Assembly: GCA_004154925.1 (NCBI GenBank)
Contig: QJNS01000097.1
Location: forward strand, 62,001 to 126,000
Source: Monosporascus cannonballus
Taxonomy: Eukaryota > Ascomycota > Sordariomycetes > Xylariales
Direction: 5' to 3'
DNA length: 64,000 bases
Position 1 is the first letter of the stretch, and every line of letters begins with the position of its first letter. Below the pieces are notes generated by a model. It made no database searches. It was not told where the DNA came from and saw only the letters and a list, made by a program, of their open reading frames with translations. Of the stretch, positions 1 to 13,137 are shown in pieces. Position numbers and translations under genes: made by a program.

Positions 1-2989
1 TAAGGTTTATTAGTAATTAATTGCGGTTCGCCGGTATTTACGGCAAATAATTTTTCGATTATTAATTTTAATATTTTCTATTTAAATTAAAAAGCCGGTA
101 ATAAAAAGGCAGGCAAATAAGTATAAAAGTTTTTAAAACTTTTATATAAACTTACGAAAATTATTTTATTAATTTTTAAACTATATTTTAACAAATTTAT
201 AAATAAAGGATAAATAATAAATAATATTTTTCTTTATTAATATTATAATCGTTATTAAATTAGACTATCGTATTTAAAAAAGATTAATTTATTGGCCTTT
301 TATAATAATAAGGTTGGAAAATTAAAAATATTAATAAAATATTATAAAGAACGTTTTAATTCTATTTATGCGTATTATTACGTAATATAAGATAAATAAC
401 CGAAACGGTAGCAAAAAAACCAATAATTTTTATGCGTTAATTTTATCGCCTTATAATTTAATTATTTAATAAAAGCGAAAAATCATTTTTAATTATATAA
501 TAATATTTTTTTAGCTTAATTTATATCAGATTTAAAATGGAAAAATATAAGGCCTTATATTATAACGGGATATTATTAGGTTTTATAATTTACTTTTTCA
601 TTAACTAATAACTGTTTTTTATTTTAAATTATAATTATTACTAAATACTTATTAGGAGAAAATATTTTAACGTTAATTTTTATTAAATTTTCGTTAAATA
701 TATTAAGGTAACGGTATTAGGAAATAACTAAATATTTTTAATTTAATTTATTAAAGTATTTATATTTTTTTAAATATATTACTTACCGTTAATAACTAAT
801 TCGGGTACGTTTAAAGGTAATTTCGGAATAATTATCCTATAAATCCCGCAAATTCCATAATACGGCAAATATTTTACGCGTTATATAAATTATTTTCCAG
901 TTAATATAACTTATATTGGCCTTTCCGGTAAAATTCGAAAAATTCTGTTTGCTAAATTTAATCGTCCTTTTTTTTGCCGTTAAATAAATTTTCTTTATGT
1001 CGGCATCTTTGGATTTCAGGCGTAGGAAATATTTTTTAAATTTGTTAATATTAATTGCTTTTACCTTTTTAAAATATTATTCGCAAAATCGTCCGCTAAT
1101 GGCTTTGGCCTTGCTAGCAGTAATTTTCTTTTTAAAGCTTATAGCAGTTTTCTTATTTATATTTTTATTTTAATTATTTTTTTCGTTATCGTCCTTATTA
1201 TCGGAATCGTTATCATATTTTTGCTATGCATAAAATTAATTAAAAATATTTTCGTTATAATTTATTATTATAATTTTTTCGATAACGCCGAAATCGAAAT
1301 TAATTTAATATATGTTAAATATAAAGGTTGAATAAATAATTAATATTATATTTTTAATTAGGTCGGATTAATTATTTTCGATTTTTTTATAATTAATAAT
1401 ATATTGTCTTATAGGGAAAGTTACGTTAAAACCGAATTTAAGTTTTTTAACGTTAGCGAAATATTTTTTGTATTTTGAGGTTCGCTTTCTTTCTTATATA
1501 TTTACCTTAATTTGGTTTGCTTATATTTTTTTAACGTTATAATTTTTAGCCGCCTTTTTTATAACGTCCTAATCCTAGCCTAAGTAAATAATTTATATTA
1601 AACCTAATTTTATAACTTAATATAAATTATTAACCTAATTAATAATTTTACGAAATTATTTTATACGGTAATTATTAAAATGTAAATATAGAATACCGAT
1701 AACCTTATTTATTTTTATTAAATCCGGTTTACTTAAATTATTAATAAAGTATTTTTTTATAATTTACTTTAAATAATTCAAAAACTTTTTTTAAATTATT
1801 TTTCCAGTTATTCTATATATATTTGGAATTATAATTTTTCGATATAATTAAGTACTTTATTATATTAAATAATATATATTAGTAATTAAGGACTTTAACG
1901 GAATTAATAACGTAAATAAGGTATTTTATTTTACCAGCTTGGAATACCTTTTTTAATAATAAGGTACTATTTTCGGAAAGTTTTTTTTCGTCGTAATTTA
2001 TGCCGTAATATTATAATTAACTGCAAATAAAACCTAAACCGTAATAATTTTAAAATAATTTATTTATTTTTAAAGTTAATTACGGCAAAAAAATAATTTT
2101 TAAACGGGACCCGTTAATACGTTTAATTCGACCTTATATATAAAATCGGCCAAATATATATATAAAACTGTTACGGATAATATTATTATAAGGCATTTTG
2201 GCGAATAATGATTTACCGGCGGCTTATTAGGGAAGCGGTTAAGGCGATATTTCGAATTTTTTGTTCGCAAATTGGTTAATTCGGATCAGTTTTTAAAAAA
2301 AAACGCGTATAGTTAAGGGGGTTAAGGGGGCTTAAAGGGGATTCGGCTTGGTTAACCTGCTTTCCGTAATATGGAACGGGGTATTAACAGCGGCAATCTT
2401 TGCGAATTAGAAAAAAAAGGTATATACGCATTAAAATACTATAAAATTTATTATAAATATATTAATTAACGTTATAATTAAGGTTAAATAAGGTTTATAA
2501 CGTTAATTCGAAAATTTTAATAAATTATATAAAAAAACAGTCGGATTTATAATATAAAATTACGTAACGAATTATTAATTTACATTTTTGCAAAAATTAT
2601 TATAATTAATACCATATAAAGCCTTACGTTTTTAAATCTTTTTTTGCTTATTAATTAAATAATTTTTTTATATCCTTTATATAAATTTATACGGGAAATA
2701 TATTTAATTTATTTTAATAAGGGTTAATATAAGATTAAAATTTTAACGCCTAAATAAAAAATTATTAAAAATAAATAATAAAAACATTATTTATAACGTT
2801 TTTATAACGTATAATACTTAACGAATTTTTATTTTTTCGTTATAATAATAACCTATTTATTTTTTTATTATTTATTTTATTTTTATTAATATAAAAAAAG
2901 TAATTTATGCATTAAATAATATAATAATAATAATTAAGGTCGGTTTATTATAAATTATTTAATTTATTATATAATACCTTTTTTAATAA
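1..2989. other. AT-rich RIP-mutated repeat DNA, no open gene
   Basis: The stretch is extremely rich in A and T, with TpA steps everywhere, few CpA or TpG, and scattered surviving CpG. This is the usual footprint of repeat-induced point mutation. No reading frame of useful length remains. A slightly G-rich patch near 2,310-2,345 carries runs of five G, but it is not an ordered telomere array. The origin of the original repeat is not recognised. Confidence 0.8.
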
Positions 2990-4760
2990 ATTATAATTTT
3001 ATTATAAAATTATTTTTATTTTGTTTTTTTAATACTTTATATTTTTTTTTGGTTTAAATTAATAAGATATAATATTTAACGATTACGAAATTTTGCCCGT
3101 TTAAAATTTATAATTATAAGGTTATTATTAGGCGGGTCGTATAATACGTTACGTAATTTTATATCGTAATAAAAAATTTATAATTTATATATTTTTATAA
3201 AAGCCATAATAATTATTTTAACGAAATTTATTTTATTAATTTAATCGGCCGAATCGAATAAAAGCCGTTTAGCTTAACTAAAAAATATAAAATATATAAA
3301 TATATTATTATCGTAATAATACGGCAAAATCAAATTAATTTGGCCGAAATATACGGGGACGTATTTGTCTTAAATAAGCCGGAACCGGTTATATATCTTA
3401 TTTTTATACAATAAATAAATAAGATCGTATTTTTAACGCCTTTAACGACAAAAATATAACCGTAAGATAATAACCATACCTTAAAAAACGATTTAACCGA
3501 TCCGGATAAATAAAGCGGGATAACGTCCGCATCTAAGCTACGATTTTCGGCTAATTAAACCCGGATAAAACGTAAAAACTTTTATTAATTAATATATTAA
3601 TGCTTATAATTATGGAAATTAAGGCATTTTTCGTCTATAAGTCCGCCGTTTGCCAGCTTTAATAAGCATTATTAGGTATAAAATAACCGGTTCTATATAT
3701 TTTGCCGCATTATCGAACCCTATTAAATACGTTTATTACGTTTATTATCCTTATTTTATTTCCCGCTTTACTTTATTATATTTGTTAAGGCGGCGGCCCC
3801 TTAACGTAAATAAAAAAATTAGCGAATAAAAAAAAGGGCTTTTTTTTTGTTATTTTTATCCCGCCGTATAATATTATTATTTAGTTATTAATAATAAAAC
3901 CGTATCCGAATAAGTAAACGTTAAAATCCTTTTTAACGTTAAAGTTTATAAAGTAATATCCAAAACTATTTACGTATCGTTTTAAAGATATTTTTTAATA
4001 CGTTTTCGTATTTTATAACTTACGTATTAAGGTTTACGGCCCGGTTATGCCACGATAATAATAACGGTAATATACAAAGGGCCTGGAAAACGAAAGCGAA
4101 AACCTGGGCGACGGCGGTACGGTAAAACTTATTTTCGTTATCATTTAAAATATCCAGGTTCGGCATATATATGGAATAATAAACGATAATAGGATTATCG
4201 GGGATATAGAGCAAAACGAAAGTTTCCCCCGTATAAATATAGCCGTACTAAATGCTTTTGCCGAATATATATAAAAAAAGTTAAATAACGATAACGGTAA
4301 CGAATAATTTCGACGCAAACGCAAAATCCTTGCCGTCCTTATTAATAATATTACGTTCCAGTTAAATTTCCGACGCCAAACCCGAAATAATTTTGTTCTT
4401 TATTAGCTTATACGGTACCTTATATTCGATCGCAAATACGGGAATATTTCGGTTATCGGAAATCCTATATATATAGAATTAATCGGTTAATTTGCTTTTA
4501 CCTTTTTTCGCCTGGTAATAAGCCTTAAATCCAGGTTACGTTAAAACCGGCGTTATAATTTTAATACCGTCATTTCCGCCGATAAATATTTGTTTAAAAA
4601 ATTCGGAAATAACGCCGATAATATTACTAAGATTTATATAACTTTCGAACGTTACAAATCTTTAAAGGCCAAAATTATCCCGTAATAATAAGTCGCCATA
4701 TATTTCGTCTATTAACTTTTGAATTACGTTTTCGATTATATCGCGTTTAAAATACCGAAA
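2990..4760 (-). pseudogene. RIP-degraded relic of a fungal kinase-like protein gene
   Basis: Read on the minus strand and ignoring stops, fragments match a large fungal family of kinase-like proteins that I know from many Sordariomycete genomes. In order there are: a segment with VFAIEYKVPYKLIKNKI near 4,390-4,450; KFYRTAVAQVFAFVFQALC near 4,070-4,130; YVPVYFGQINLILPYY near 3,320-3,370; and a catalytic-loop and metal-loop region, YYDIKLRNVLYDPP then LIIINFKRAKFRNR, near 3,080-3,172. In living members the loop reads roughly HRD followed by RN, and the metal loop has DFERA; here the aspartates are partly replaced by tyrosine, isoleucine or asparagine, as C-to-T and G-to-A changes would give. 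Many in-frame stops remain, so it cannot be translated. The match is from memory; the borders are approximate. Confidence 0.6.
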
Positions 4761-5133
4761 GTTAATTTGGTTATTAATTAAGCTAATTAAAAAAATAACG
4801 TATTTTAATTAATATAAAAATAAAAAAACGGCTTTAAAATAAAAAAAATAATTAATCAGGAATTAATTCCATTTTTTTTATTTTTTTACGAAATTATTTT
4901 ACGGAATAATTTAATACGGGAAAATTCGGCCCGTCGGATTTATAATATTACTTTATATAATTAAAAAACAATCGGTTATTATTTATATAATAAAATTAAG
5001 CAAATAACAAATTTCGAAATATTATTAAAGTATTTACGGCCGTAACATCTTTATAAAATTTTCGGCTTTTTTATATCGGCGTTATTTTTTTATATAAACA
5101 TTATTTTTTTAATATATAGCTTTACGTATTTTT

Positions 5134-5196
5134 ACGTTAACGTTCGGATTTTTCACGTTAATATTCGGATTTTTTATATTAACGTTCGGATTTTTC
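5134..5196. repeat. Tandem repeat, 3 x 21 bp
   Basis: Three adjacent 21-bp units close to acgttaacgttcggattttt followed by c. They differ mostly by C/T and G/A changes. The unit length is a multiple of three, so it may once have encoded a seven-residue repeat in a transposon protein. Confidence 0.7.
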
Positions 5197-7951
5197 AAAT
5201 AAACGTTATAATTTTGAAATTTCGTCTATAATATTTACGGCAAAATATTTTATTTATTTAATTATATTATTATAACTAGAAAAAATTTAATTTATAAATA
5301 TAAAAAAAGGATTTAATTATTAAAATATGTATATAAATTAATACGTTAATATATTAAAAATAAATTTCAAAATTATAATTAAATTATTATTAATTATTAA
5401 TATTTACGAATTATTCCGTATATTTTTTAATTAAATAAAAAATTATTTTAATTATTTTATTAATTGTTATAATTATATATTTTGCCTAAAAAATGGTACG
5501 AATTATTAAGTCTAAATATTTAAATAATAATTATTATTACTTAACCGGACGTTAATTATTTTTTTAATTTTTAAAATATATATTTATTCTACTTATTTTT
5601 TAAATAGCGATTTTGGTTTTTAAAATTTGCAAATAAACGGAAATATTATTAAATATTTTAAAAACAAAATAAAAATTATATCGCAAAATTTACAAAATTA
5701 ATTATTATTTATAAAGAATTATTTTTTATTAATAAAATTATATTTAAAATAACGAACATTATTAATTAATATATTTTAAAGGATTAAATAAATTATTAAT
5801 ATAAATTTAAATAATAAAAAAAATAATAGGCGGCTTTTTCCGAAATATTAAAAATTTGTATATTTTAATTTACATTTAATAAAATAATTTTATTATAAAT
5901 TTCGTTATACGTAAAATACTGGAATTACAATTAATATATTATATCTTTAAAAATAATTTATTTCGTCCGTCAGCCCATATCTGTATTAATTTAATAATAA
6001 AATCATTTTAAAAAATTAAAATAACCGAAAATATTTTATTTATAACATATATTTAAAGGTATTTTTTCGTAACCGATTTTAATAAACGTATTTATGATTT
6101 CGGCCGGTATAATAAGTTATTTTATATTTTTTAAGGTATATTAAAATTTCGAATAATTTAACTTGTTTTTGTACGGAAATTATATAATATTATTTTTTAA
6201 TATCGGACCGTTCGAAAAACGTAATTAAAATACGGCGTTTTTCCGGTGATACCCAGATTATAATTATTATGTTCGTAAAGGACCTTAGTACATATAAATC
6301 TTGGACTTATTTCGGATAATTTTAATACTTAAATAAATTATATTTAAATTAAAAAATATTATATAATATTATGCTTATAAGTTAAAAAAAGAAAATATAA
6401 GGCCCGTAATTAATAAGTTAATAATTATCGAATATATGAGTTATTTCGACTTCTGTATAATTTATATAATATATAAATTACAAAGTTACCGATATATATT
6501 ATGGTTCGTATTAAGTAAATACGAAATCGTTTTGGAAAAACGATATTCCATAAATAAAAATTTGATATTACAAATTTATTATTATGCAAAATTTTATCCG
6601 TAACGTATATTTTTTTATTAAAGCCCTGTTAATATATTAAATACCGGAATCCGTATTGGTTTTTAACGGATTATTTTATAAATAAAAATAAATATTATCC
6701 CGGATAATAATTATTAAAAACGATACGAAAATATAAGAAATTAATTTTATTAATATTTTTAAAACCGGGATTTTGATTATAATATGAATTATTAATATAT
6801 ATATAAGGTTATTTTTGCTTATAAAAATCGAATTTGTTATTTTTTTTTTAATTACGGCCAATTCGTTAACAATAACGTATCGATTTTTTGGTATAAATAA
6901 ATTGGCATACGCTTATAAAATATTTTGCGTAATATATTTGGTAATTTTGTTAATTTTAATAATAAATAATATTTTAATCGAAAAGCCTTTATTTAGCCAA
7001 ATCCGTGCCAAATTTTAATTTTACTTATTTTTTTCCTCGAAACGTTAATTATTACGAAAACCAAATTTATTATTAATTAATGCCGCTATTAAACGATAAA
7101 TAATCCGATATAAGTTCCGTAATAATATAAAAGTTTTAGCTATAAAAGTTAAACTTTTAAAAGATCCGGAACAAATAAAGTTATTTAAAAACGAAATCGA
7201 TCCGAAATTTTGGGACCAGATTAATACTTTTATATAAGGTTAAAATTCTCGGCAATATTTCCAATTTAATATAATTTCGATAATTAAATTTATTAAACTT
7301 TAGGCTATATTTTAAAATTATTAATAAAACGCCGTAATATTATATTTTTTTATTTATTATTATCGGGAAGCATTAATAAATATATATTTTTTTCGTATTT
7401 TTTATTATATATATTTTTGGTATAATAAATATTACCTTTTTGGTAATTTTTATAATATAATAAATTTTCTTTATTTGTTCCGGGATATATTTTATTTTAA
7501 TTATTATAAACAAAATAATTCGTAAATATTAAATATCCGTAAATTTATTACTTTCAAATTTTTTCGTATATCTTAATTTTTAAAAGGTAAAAAAATTTCT
7601 TTAAATTAATTAAACCGATTTTTACATAATTAACGTAATATTTTCTTTTATTTGCATTCCTGCATTATAGATATTCGATCTTGTCTTTTGTAAAATACGT
7701 TTTACCGTATTATTTCTGCCGGTATTATTTATAATAAATATTTTAAGAAATAAAATTTTGGTTAATTCGGATAGTAAATCAATAAAATAAAATTAATAAT
7801 TATAATAAAAATAAAATACGTATATAATATATTAAAATTTAAATCTAAATACTTTATAAATTAATTTACCAACTTAATTAAATATAGTAATTTTATAATA
7901 TGCGGCAAAAGATAACCTAAAATAATTTAACGGAAAACATATTATTCCAAA

Positions 7952-8068
7952 TACGAACGTACCATTTTAAGTACGAACGTATTATACAAAATGCAGGCGT
8001 ACCAAAAAATATAAGCATACCGTATAAAAATACGAACGTATTAAAAAGTACAAACGTACCATTATAAT
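7952..8068. repeat. Degenerate minisatellite, about 6 units of 18-20 bp
   Basis: Units start near 7,952, 7,972, 7,992, 8,012, 8,031 and 8,049. Each carries a core like tacgaacgtaccat. Differences between units are largely transitions, as expected after RIP. Confidence 0.65.
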
Positions 8069-11000
8069 AGCTAAATTTGTTATTCCGTTTATAATATTTA
8101 CATCTTTTGTTAAAATATTATATATAATTAATTAATTATAAAATTCTAATTTATTTAATTAGCCGTAAAATTAATATTTTATCCCGTTAATTAATTTTGT
8201 TAAATTATTATTAACTTATTATATTTATCTTTAAAACTTTTAATTAGCTAAAATACTTAAATATTTTTATTATCGTTTCCATATATATTCTTACGTTAGG
8301 AAAATAATAATTTATATTTTAAAAAATATTTTATTTATTATATCATATTATAATATATAATATTTAATATCGAATTATAACTTTATACGTATTCGGCTAT
8401 AATTAATAACCGCCTTAATTTAACCGTTATAATGTATAAGACATAATTTTGGAAAAAATAAAGTTAATTCGGTAACATATTATATTATTATGGCAATAAA
8501 GAAATCCTTTAAATTTTATAATATTAATATATAATTAATTATATTCCGCTTTTATAATTTTAATTATTTAATTAATAATAATTATTTTAATTTAATTAGT
8601 ACGTTATAAATAATAATAAAAAGACTTTATTTAATAATACTTATATTAAATTAACGTATAATAATAATTCCTTAAATAAAAAATATTATATATTAAAAGG
8701 GGCTAAAGTTTATCAAAAATAATTAATACGATAATTATATTATGATTTTCGAAAAAACATATTTAATTTATCTTTATATATTAATAATTTTAATAATTTT
8801 TAAAATAAATAACTTAAGATATTTTACCAGACAAAGCAAATACAAAAATATTAATAAATCCAAAATAAAAAAATACGATTATTTTTAATATTAATAATTA
8901 TTTATATAAAACTTAATCCGTTTTTATTTAAAAAATTTATTAAAAATTAATAAGGTTATATATATTTTTTGTATTTATTAATTATTATTTTATTTATTTA
9001 TTTTCAAATCTAATATTATAATAATTGCTTTTAACATATTTAATATTTATTTCCATTTTTTATTTCCCGAGTATTTGCCGGTTTTGGATATATTTTTCCC
9101 TGGCTTTACTTATGCCTTTATTTCGGCCCGATAGTTCCTAACCGGAGACCTAAATAGCTATGCCTTTATTCTTTGCTTTTTTGGTATTTTTATATGTTTA
9201 GAAAAATATATAATTAATTATATTAAATAAGTTTAATTTAATTTTAATAAATTATATTTTAATAATAATTAATAACGGTAACTTTTACGGTTTACGTATT
9301 ATATTTTAACGAAATATATAATATACTTTTGGTTTAGATATTTACGTACGATATCGGAAATATATCTCGTTTATTTATTACGCGCATTAATTCGGGAAAA
9401 AAATCCTTTAACGATTAAGATGCGGTAAAAAAAAACCGTTATACTTTTCGCCGTAAAAAAGGAATTTTTTTTAATATAAGTATAACATTATCCTTTTCCG
9501 TAATATATTAAAAAAGATTTAATTCCGCCAAAAAGAAAAAATATTATTTAGTTACCTTGGACGGTCCCAAAAAATTATTTGCGAATTTTTAAACGAATAC
9601 CAAAATAAATATTTGCAATAAATACAAAATAAAATAATTATTTTTAAGTATTATAGAAATTATTAAAATCGTACGGTATCCGTAATTACCAAACTAATAT
9701 CTATTATTATGTTATCGGGCCAGGAAAAATAACTATTAATTAAAGATATGGATACCTTTTTGGCTGATCGGACCCGGTAATAATACGCGAACCGGTTATT
9801 TCCGTACCGGCAAAGTTACATACTTTATAAGCTACCAAAAACCGGAAAATCAAATTTTAGCCTGGTTATAACAGGCCGTTTCGATCTTAATATTTACGTC
9901 GTAAATATTATAACTATTAATAATAATAACTTAAATAATTTTTTTTACGTTATTTCCAAAATATGTCGTACTTATAAAAAATATAAACGTTACCGGTACG
10001 ACTAATTACCGAAATACGAAAAAAATATTTAAAGGTAACTATAAAGAAATAATATTTTTAAACCTTTTTAATATTTTTAACGAAATAATATTATAAAAAG
10101 GCCGTATTTTAATTATGATAACAAATTATATCGAAAAATTGAATAAGACGTTAATCCAACCTAAATATATTAATAAAATAATCCGGTTCCGTTTAGCCAA
10201 TATTAACGTATTTAAATAACTTTTTTATTTTATCTTTAAGTAAATTACCGAAGAAATCGAAGATTTAATTCGGCAAAATATCATAAATATTTAAATCAAA
10301 CGTTAAACGAACGAATTTGCTATAACGATTCCGTATAAATACCTAAATCCGGCTAAAGTTTTATTTTTTTTTGCAATATCGAGATTACCTTATAAACGCG
10401 TTAAACGAAATATAAGAATAAGTAATTTGTACGATATGCGAAAATGAAAAAACCTTAGAAAAAAATGGCTTAAATAAGGAAAAATAACGTAATTACAGCC
10501 AAAATATTATAGCTTTCGTTTAAGGCCGGCTAATTATTTTTTTTACGTTATCCTTTTTTTTTAATGCGGATATAGCCGTTTGTCGTCTTTAGATAAAATA
10601 AAGAAATATAATAAACAAATATGAATTAGCGGGGCGTCCTAATTAAAATTTAAAATCTTATTTTATATTTTTTCAAAATATTTTAATAACTTTTATTAAA
10701 AGCAGGTTTTTGGGCGGGCCTTAATAAAAACAAAACGTTTGGATTATTTTTTATTATAAACGTTCATTTATAAAAATATATACGTTTATATTATAATATT
10801 TATAATTTAATATAATATGTTTTTAAAATTATTTTCATATATAACTTATATTTATTTAATAATATTTACGTAATTAATTAAAAAAAATTTAATCCTTATA
10901 TTATTAAATTTAACGTATTAATTTAAATTAGGTTTTTGTAAAACGATAATAATTAAAACGTTATTTTTTTTTATTAAATTAACGTTTTAACTTAATATAA

Positions 11001-12392
11001 ATAAATAACAACATAATAACCAAATTATAAATCGTTAAAAATACCTATATAGCCTATAAAATTAACTTTATTTACGTATTTTAAGGTACGAAATTTATCC
11101 CAAATAATAAAACCTATATTATAATTTAAATTAATACATAATTCTTATTATATAATAAATCTTAAATGATATGTAATTATTCAAAAATTATCCAAAGTCG
11201 GTATAAGGTATTCGATAATCGATATACGTATAAGCCCCAAAATAAAAATTATTTTTTTAATACCAATCTTATTACAAAGTAAAAATATGTTCCGCCTAAG
11301 ACCAAATTTAACCATAAAAGGACGAATAATTATTAACCGTAATTCTAAGTATTTATAATTAGCAAAAACTAATTTCGATTAATCGAATTCGGATAAAGTA
11401 CCGGTTTATATTAATCTTTTTAATTATATTTCTTAAAACTATAATTTTAACGAAAGGATTTATTTAAATAATATTTTTTTCGGAATCCAAAATAACGAAA
11501 AATAAGGTTATCCTGGTAAAGATTACGGACGATATAATAAAAGAAATAGCGAATAAATATTAATATAACATTAGTAACGAAGGCGGTAACTAATAAAATA
11601 TACGGCCGCGCATTTAAAAAGCTATAAAATATATAAATAAGAATAATACTTAAAATATGAAAATAATTTATACAAATATAATTTAATAAAGAGTTAATAT
11701 TTTTATGGCAAAAGTTCGTTTTGGGACCATAGTTACTTATACGGGCTGATATCCACTGTTAAACGGAAAGGGCGTATTTGTACCTTTTGGCCAATTGCTT
11801 AAATAGCCATTTGCCTTTTTCCACCTTTTGAATGCATTCCGCCGACTTTAATTATTATATAACCCATTTATAATATCTCGGAAGTTTATTTTTTAAGGGT
11901 CCGTAATTAAAGTTATTATTTGTTATTTCGAATATATATAAATAAAGTTAAATTTCGATATTAAATTAGTTTTTTATTAAAAATAATATATTTATATTAC
12001 TTTTATGTTATAAAATAAAAAATATTTTAAGTTGAATTTATACGTAAATACAAATTTTTAATACGATTCAAAATTAAGTGGTTAATAAAAAGAAGTCGGA
12101 CGGCTTAATAATTATTACGTTTTTTCTTTTAGGTATTTACATATATATTATGCGAAATCCGCTTTTATTTTCTAGGATTTATATTTCCGAATAATTATTA
12201 TTTTTTATTATAAAATAATTTATTATAATTATAAATATTTTATCCGTTTACGACGAAAATATGTTTATTTACGATACGTATATAGCTATAAGCCTGTACG
12301 TATATTTTCCGTTAACCAGCTTTCGCCTAATTTTAATACGAATTTCTTATTCTTAAAAGATTTGGCCTTTAATTATCCATATACGGTTTATA

Positions 12393-12431
12393 AGTTAAAT
12401 ACCCAGTTAACGCCCTAGCCCCTTAACGCCC
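12393..12431 (+). repeat. Left terminal inverted repeat of the 745-bp element
   Basis: Pairs with 13,099-13,137 read on the other strand. Differences are mostly transitions consistent with RIP. Confidence 0.7.
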
Positions 12432-13098
12432 CACTTTTATTTTTTTTAAAATAATAAAAAAAGTTATTAAATTTATAAAATAATTAATTTTATTTTAATT
12501 TATATAATAAAACGTACGATATAATATATTATATAAAATATGAAAAAATAAATAATAATTTAAATTTATTTTATAAAATTTTAAAACTGTAAATTAAATA
12601 AAATTTAAGTATTAAAATTTAAAATAAAATCTTATTTTTAATATAAATATTATATATAAAAAATAAAAAAAATAAATTATGAAAATAAACTTTAAATATT
12701 ATTATATTTTGCCAAATTCAATAATAATTTTTTATATAAATTTTAACCAAATACCAAGATTTAAAAATATACCGAAAAAACTTTATAATAAATTATAAAA
12801 AAAAAGTAATATAAAATAGTTTAAAAAAAATATATAATATATATTAAATTATTAATAATTTTATATTTTAAGTAATTTTTAATAAATATGTTAATAATTT
12901 TTATAAAGAAATGTTAATATAATATTTTCATTATTTTAATAGTAAAATTTACCGTATAAATATTAATTTAATATTATAAAAACGGTATTATTTATTAAGT
13001 ATATAAAATAAATTATTATATAGTTTTTATTTTTTAAATAATTTTTTTTAAATAATTATAAATATTAGGTTTTGTTGATTTTATATGAGAAATCCCTT

Positions 13099-13137
13099 GG
13101 GCATTAAAGGGCTAAGGCGTTAATTAAGTATTTGACT
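13099..13137 (-). repeat. Right terminal inverted repeat of the 745-bp element
   Basis: Inverted partner of 12,393-12,431, with TA immediately outside. Confidence 0.7.

Larger units (their letters stand above)
4761..12392. other. AT-rich RIP-mutated repeat DNA
   Basis: No supported gene. Frames around 6,676-7,018 are random open stretches in AT-rich DNA with hydrophobic low-complexity translations. Less mutated patches occur near 9,060-9,180, 9,700-9,880, 10,230-10,400 and 11,700-11,840; they look like worn coding sequence of transposons, but I could not assign a family. Two minisatellites are listed separately. Confidence 0.75.
12393..13137. mobile_element. 745-bp TIR element (MITE-like, Tc1/mariner-pogo type ends)
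   Basis: The two ends are inverted copies over about 40 bp: the left end begins agttaaatacccagttaacg, and the reverse complement of the right end begins agtcaaatacttaattaacg, followed on both sides by gccctagcc / gccttagcc. Each end is flanked by TA (12,391-12,392 and 13,138-13,139), the target duplication of the Tc1/mariner superfamily. The AGTCAA-type terminus resembles fungal Fot1/pogo elements. The 745-bp interior is AT-rich, without a transposase frame, so it is either a non-autonomous copy or a deletion derivative. Mismatches between the arms are mainly C/T. Confidence 0.7.

Noticed and set aside
2305..2345. Runs like ttaagggggttaaggggg resembling telomere repeats
   Set aside because: Spacing and sequence are irregular, only two or three G runs occur, and no TTAGGG array is present.
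7952..8068. CRISPR-like array
   Set aside because: Units are adjacent with no unique spacers, and the genome is eukaryotic.
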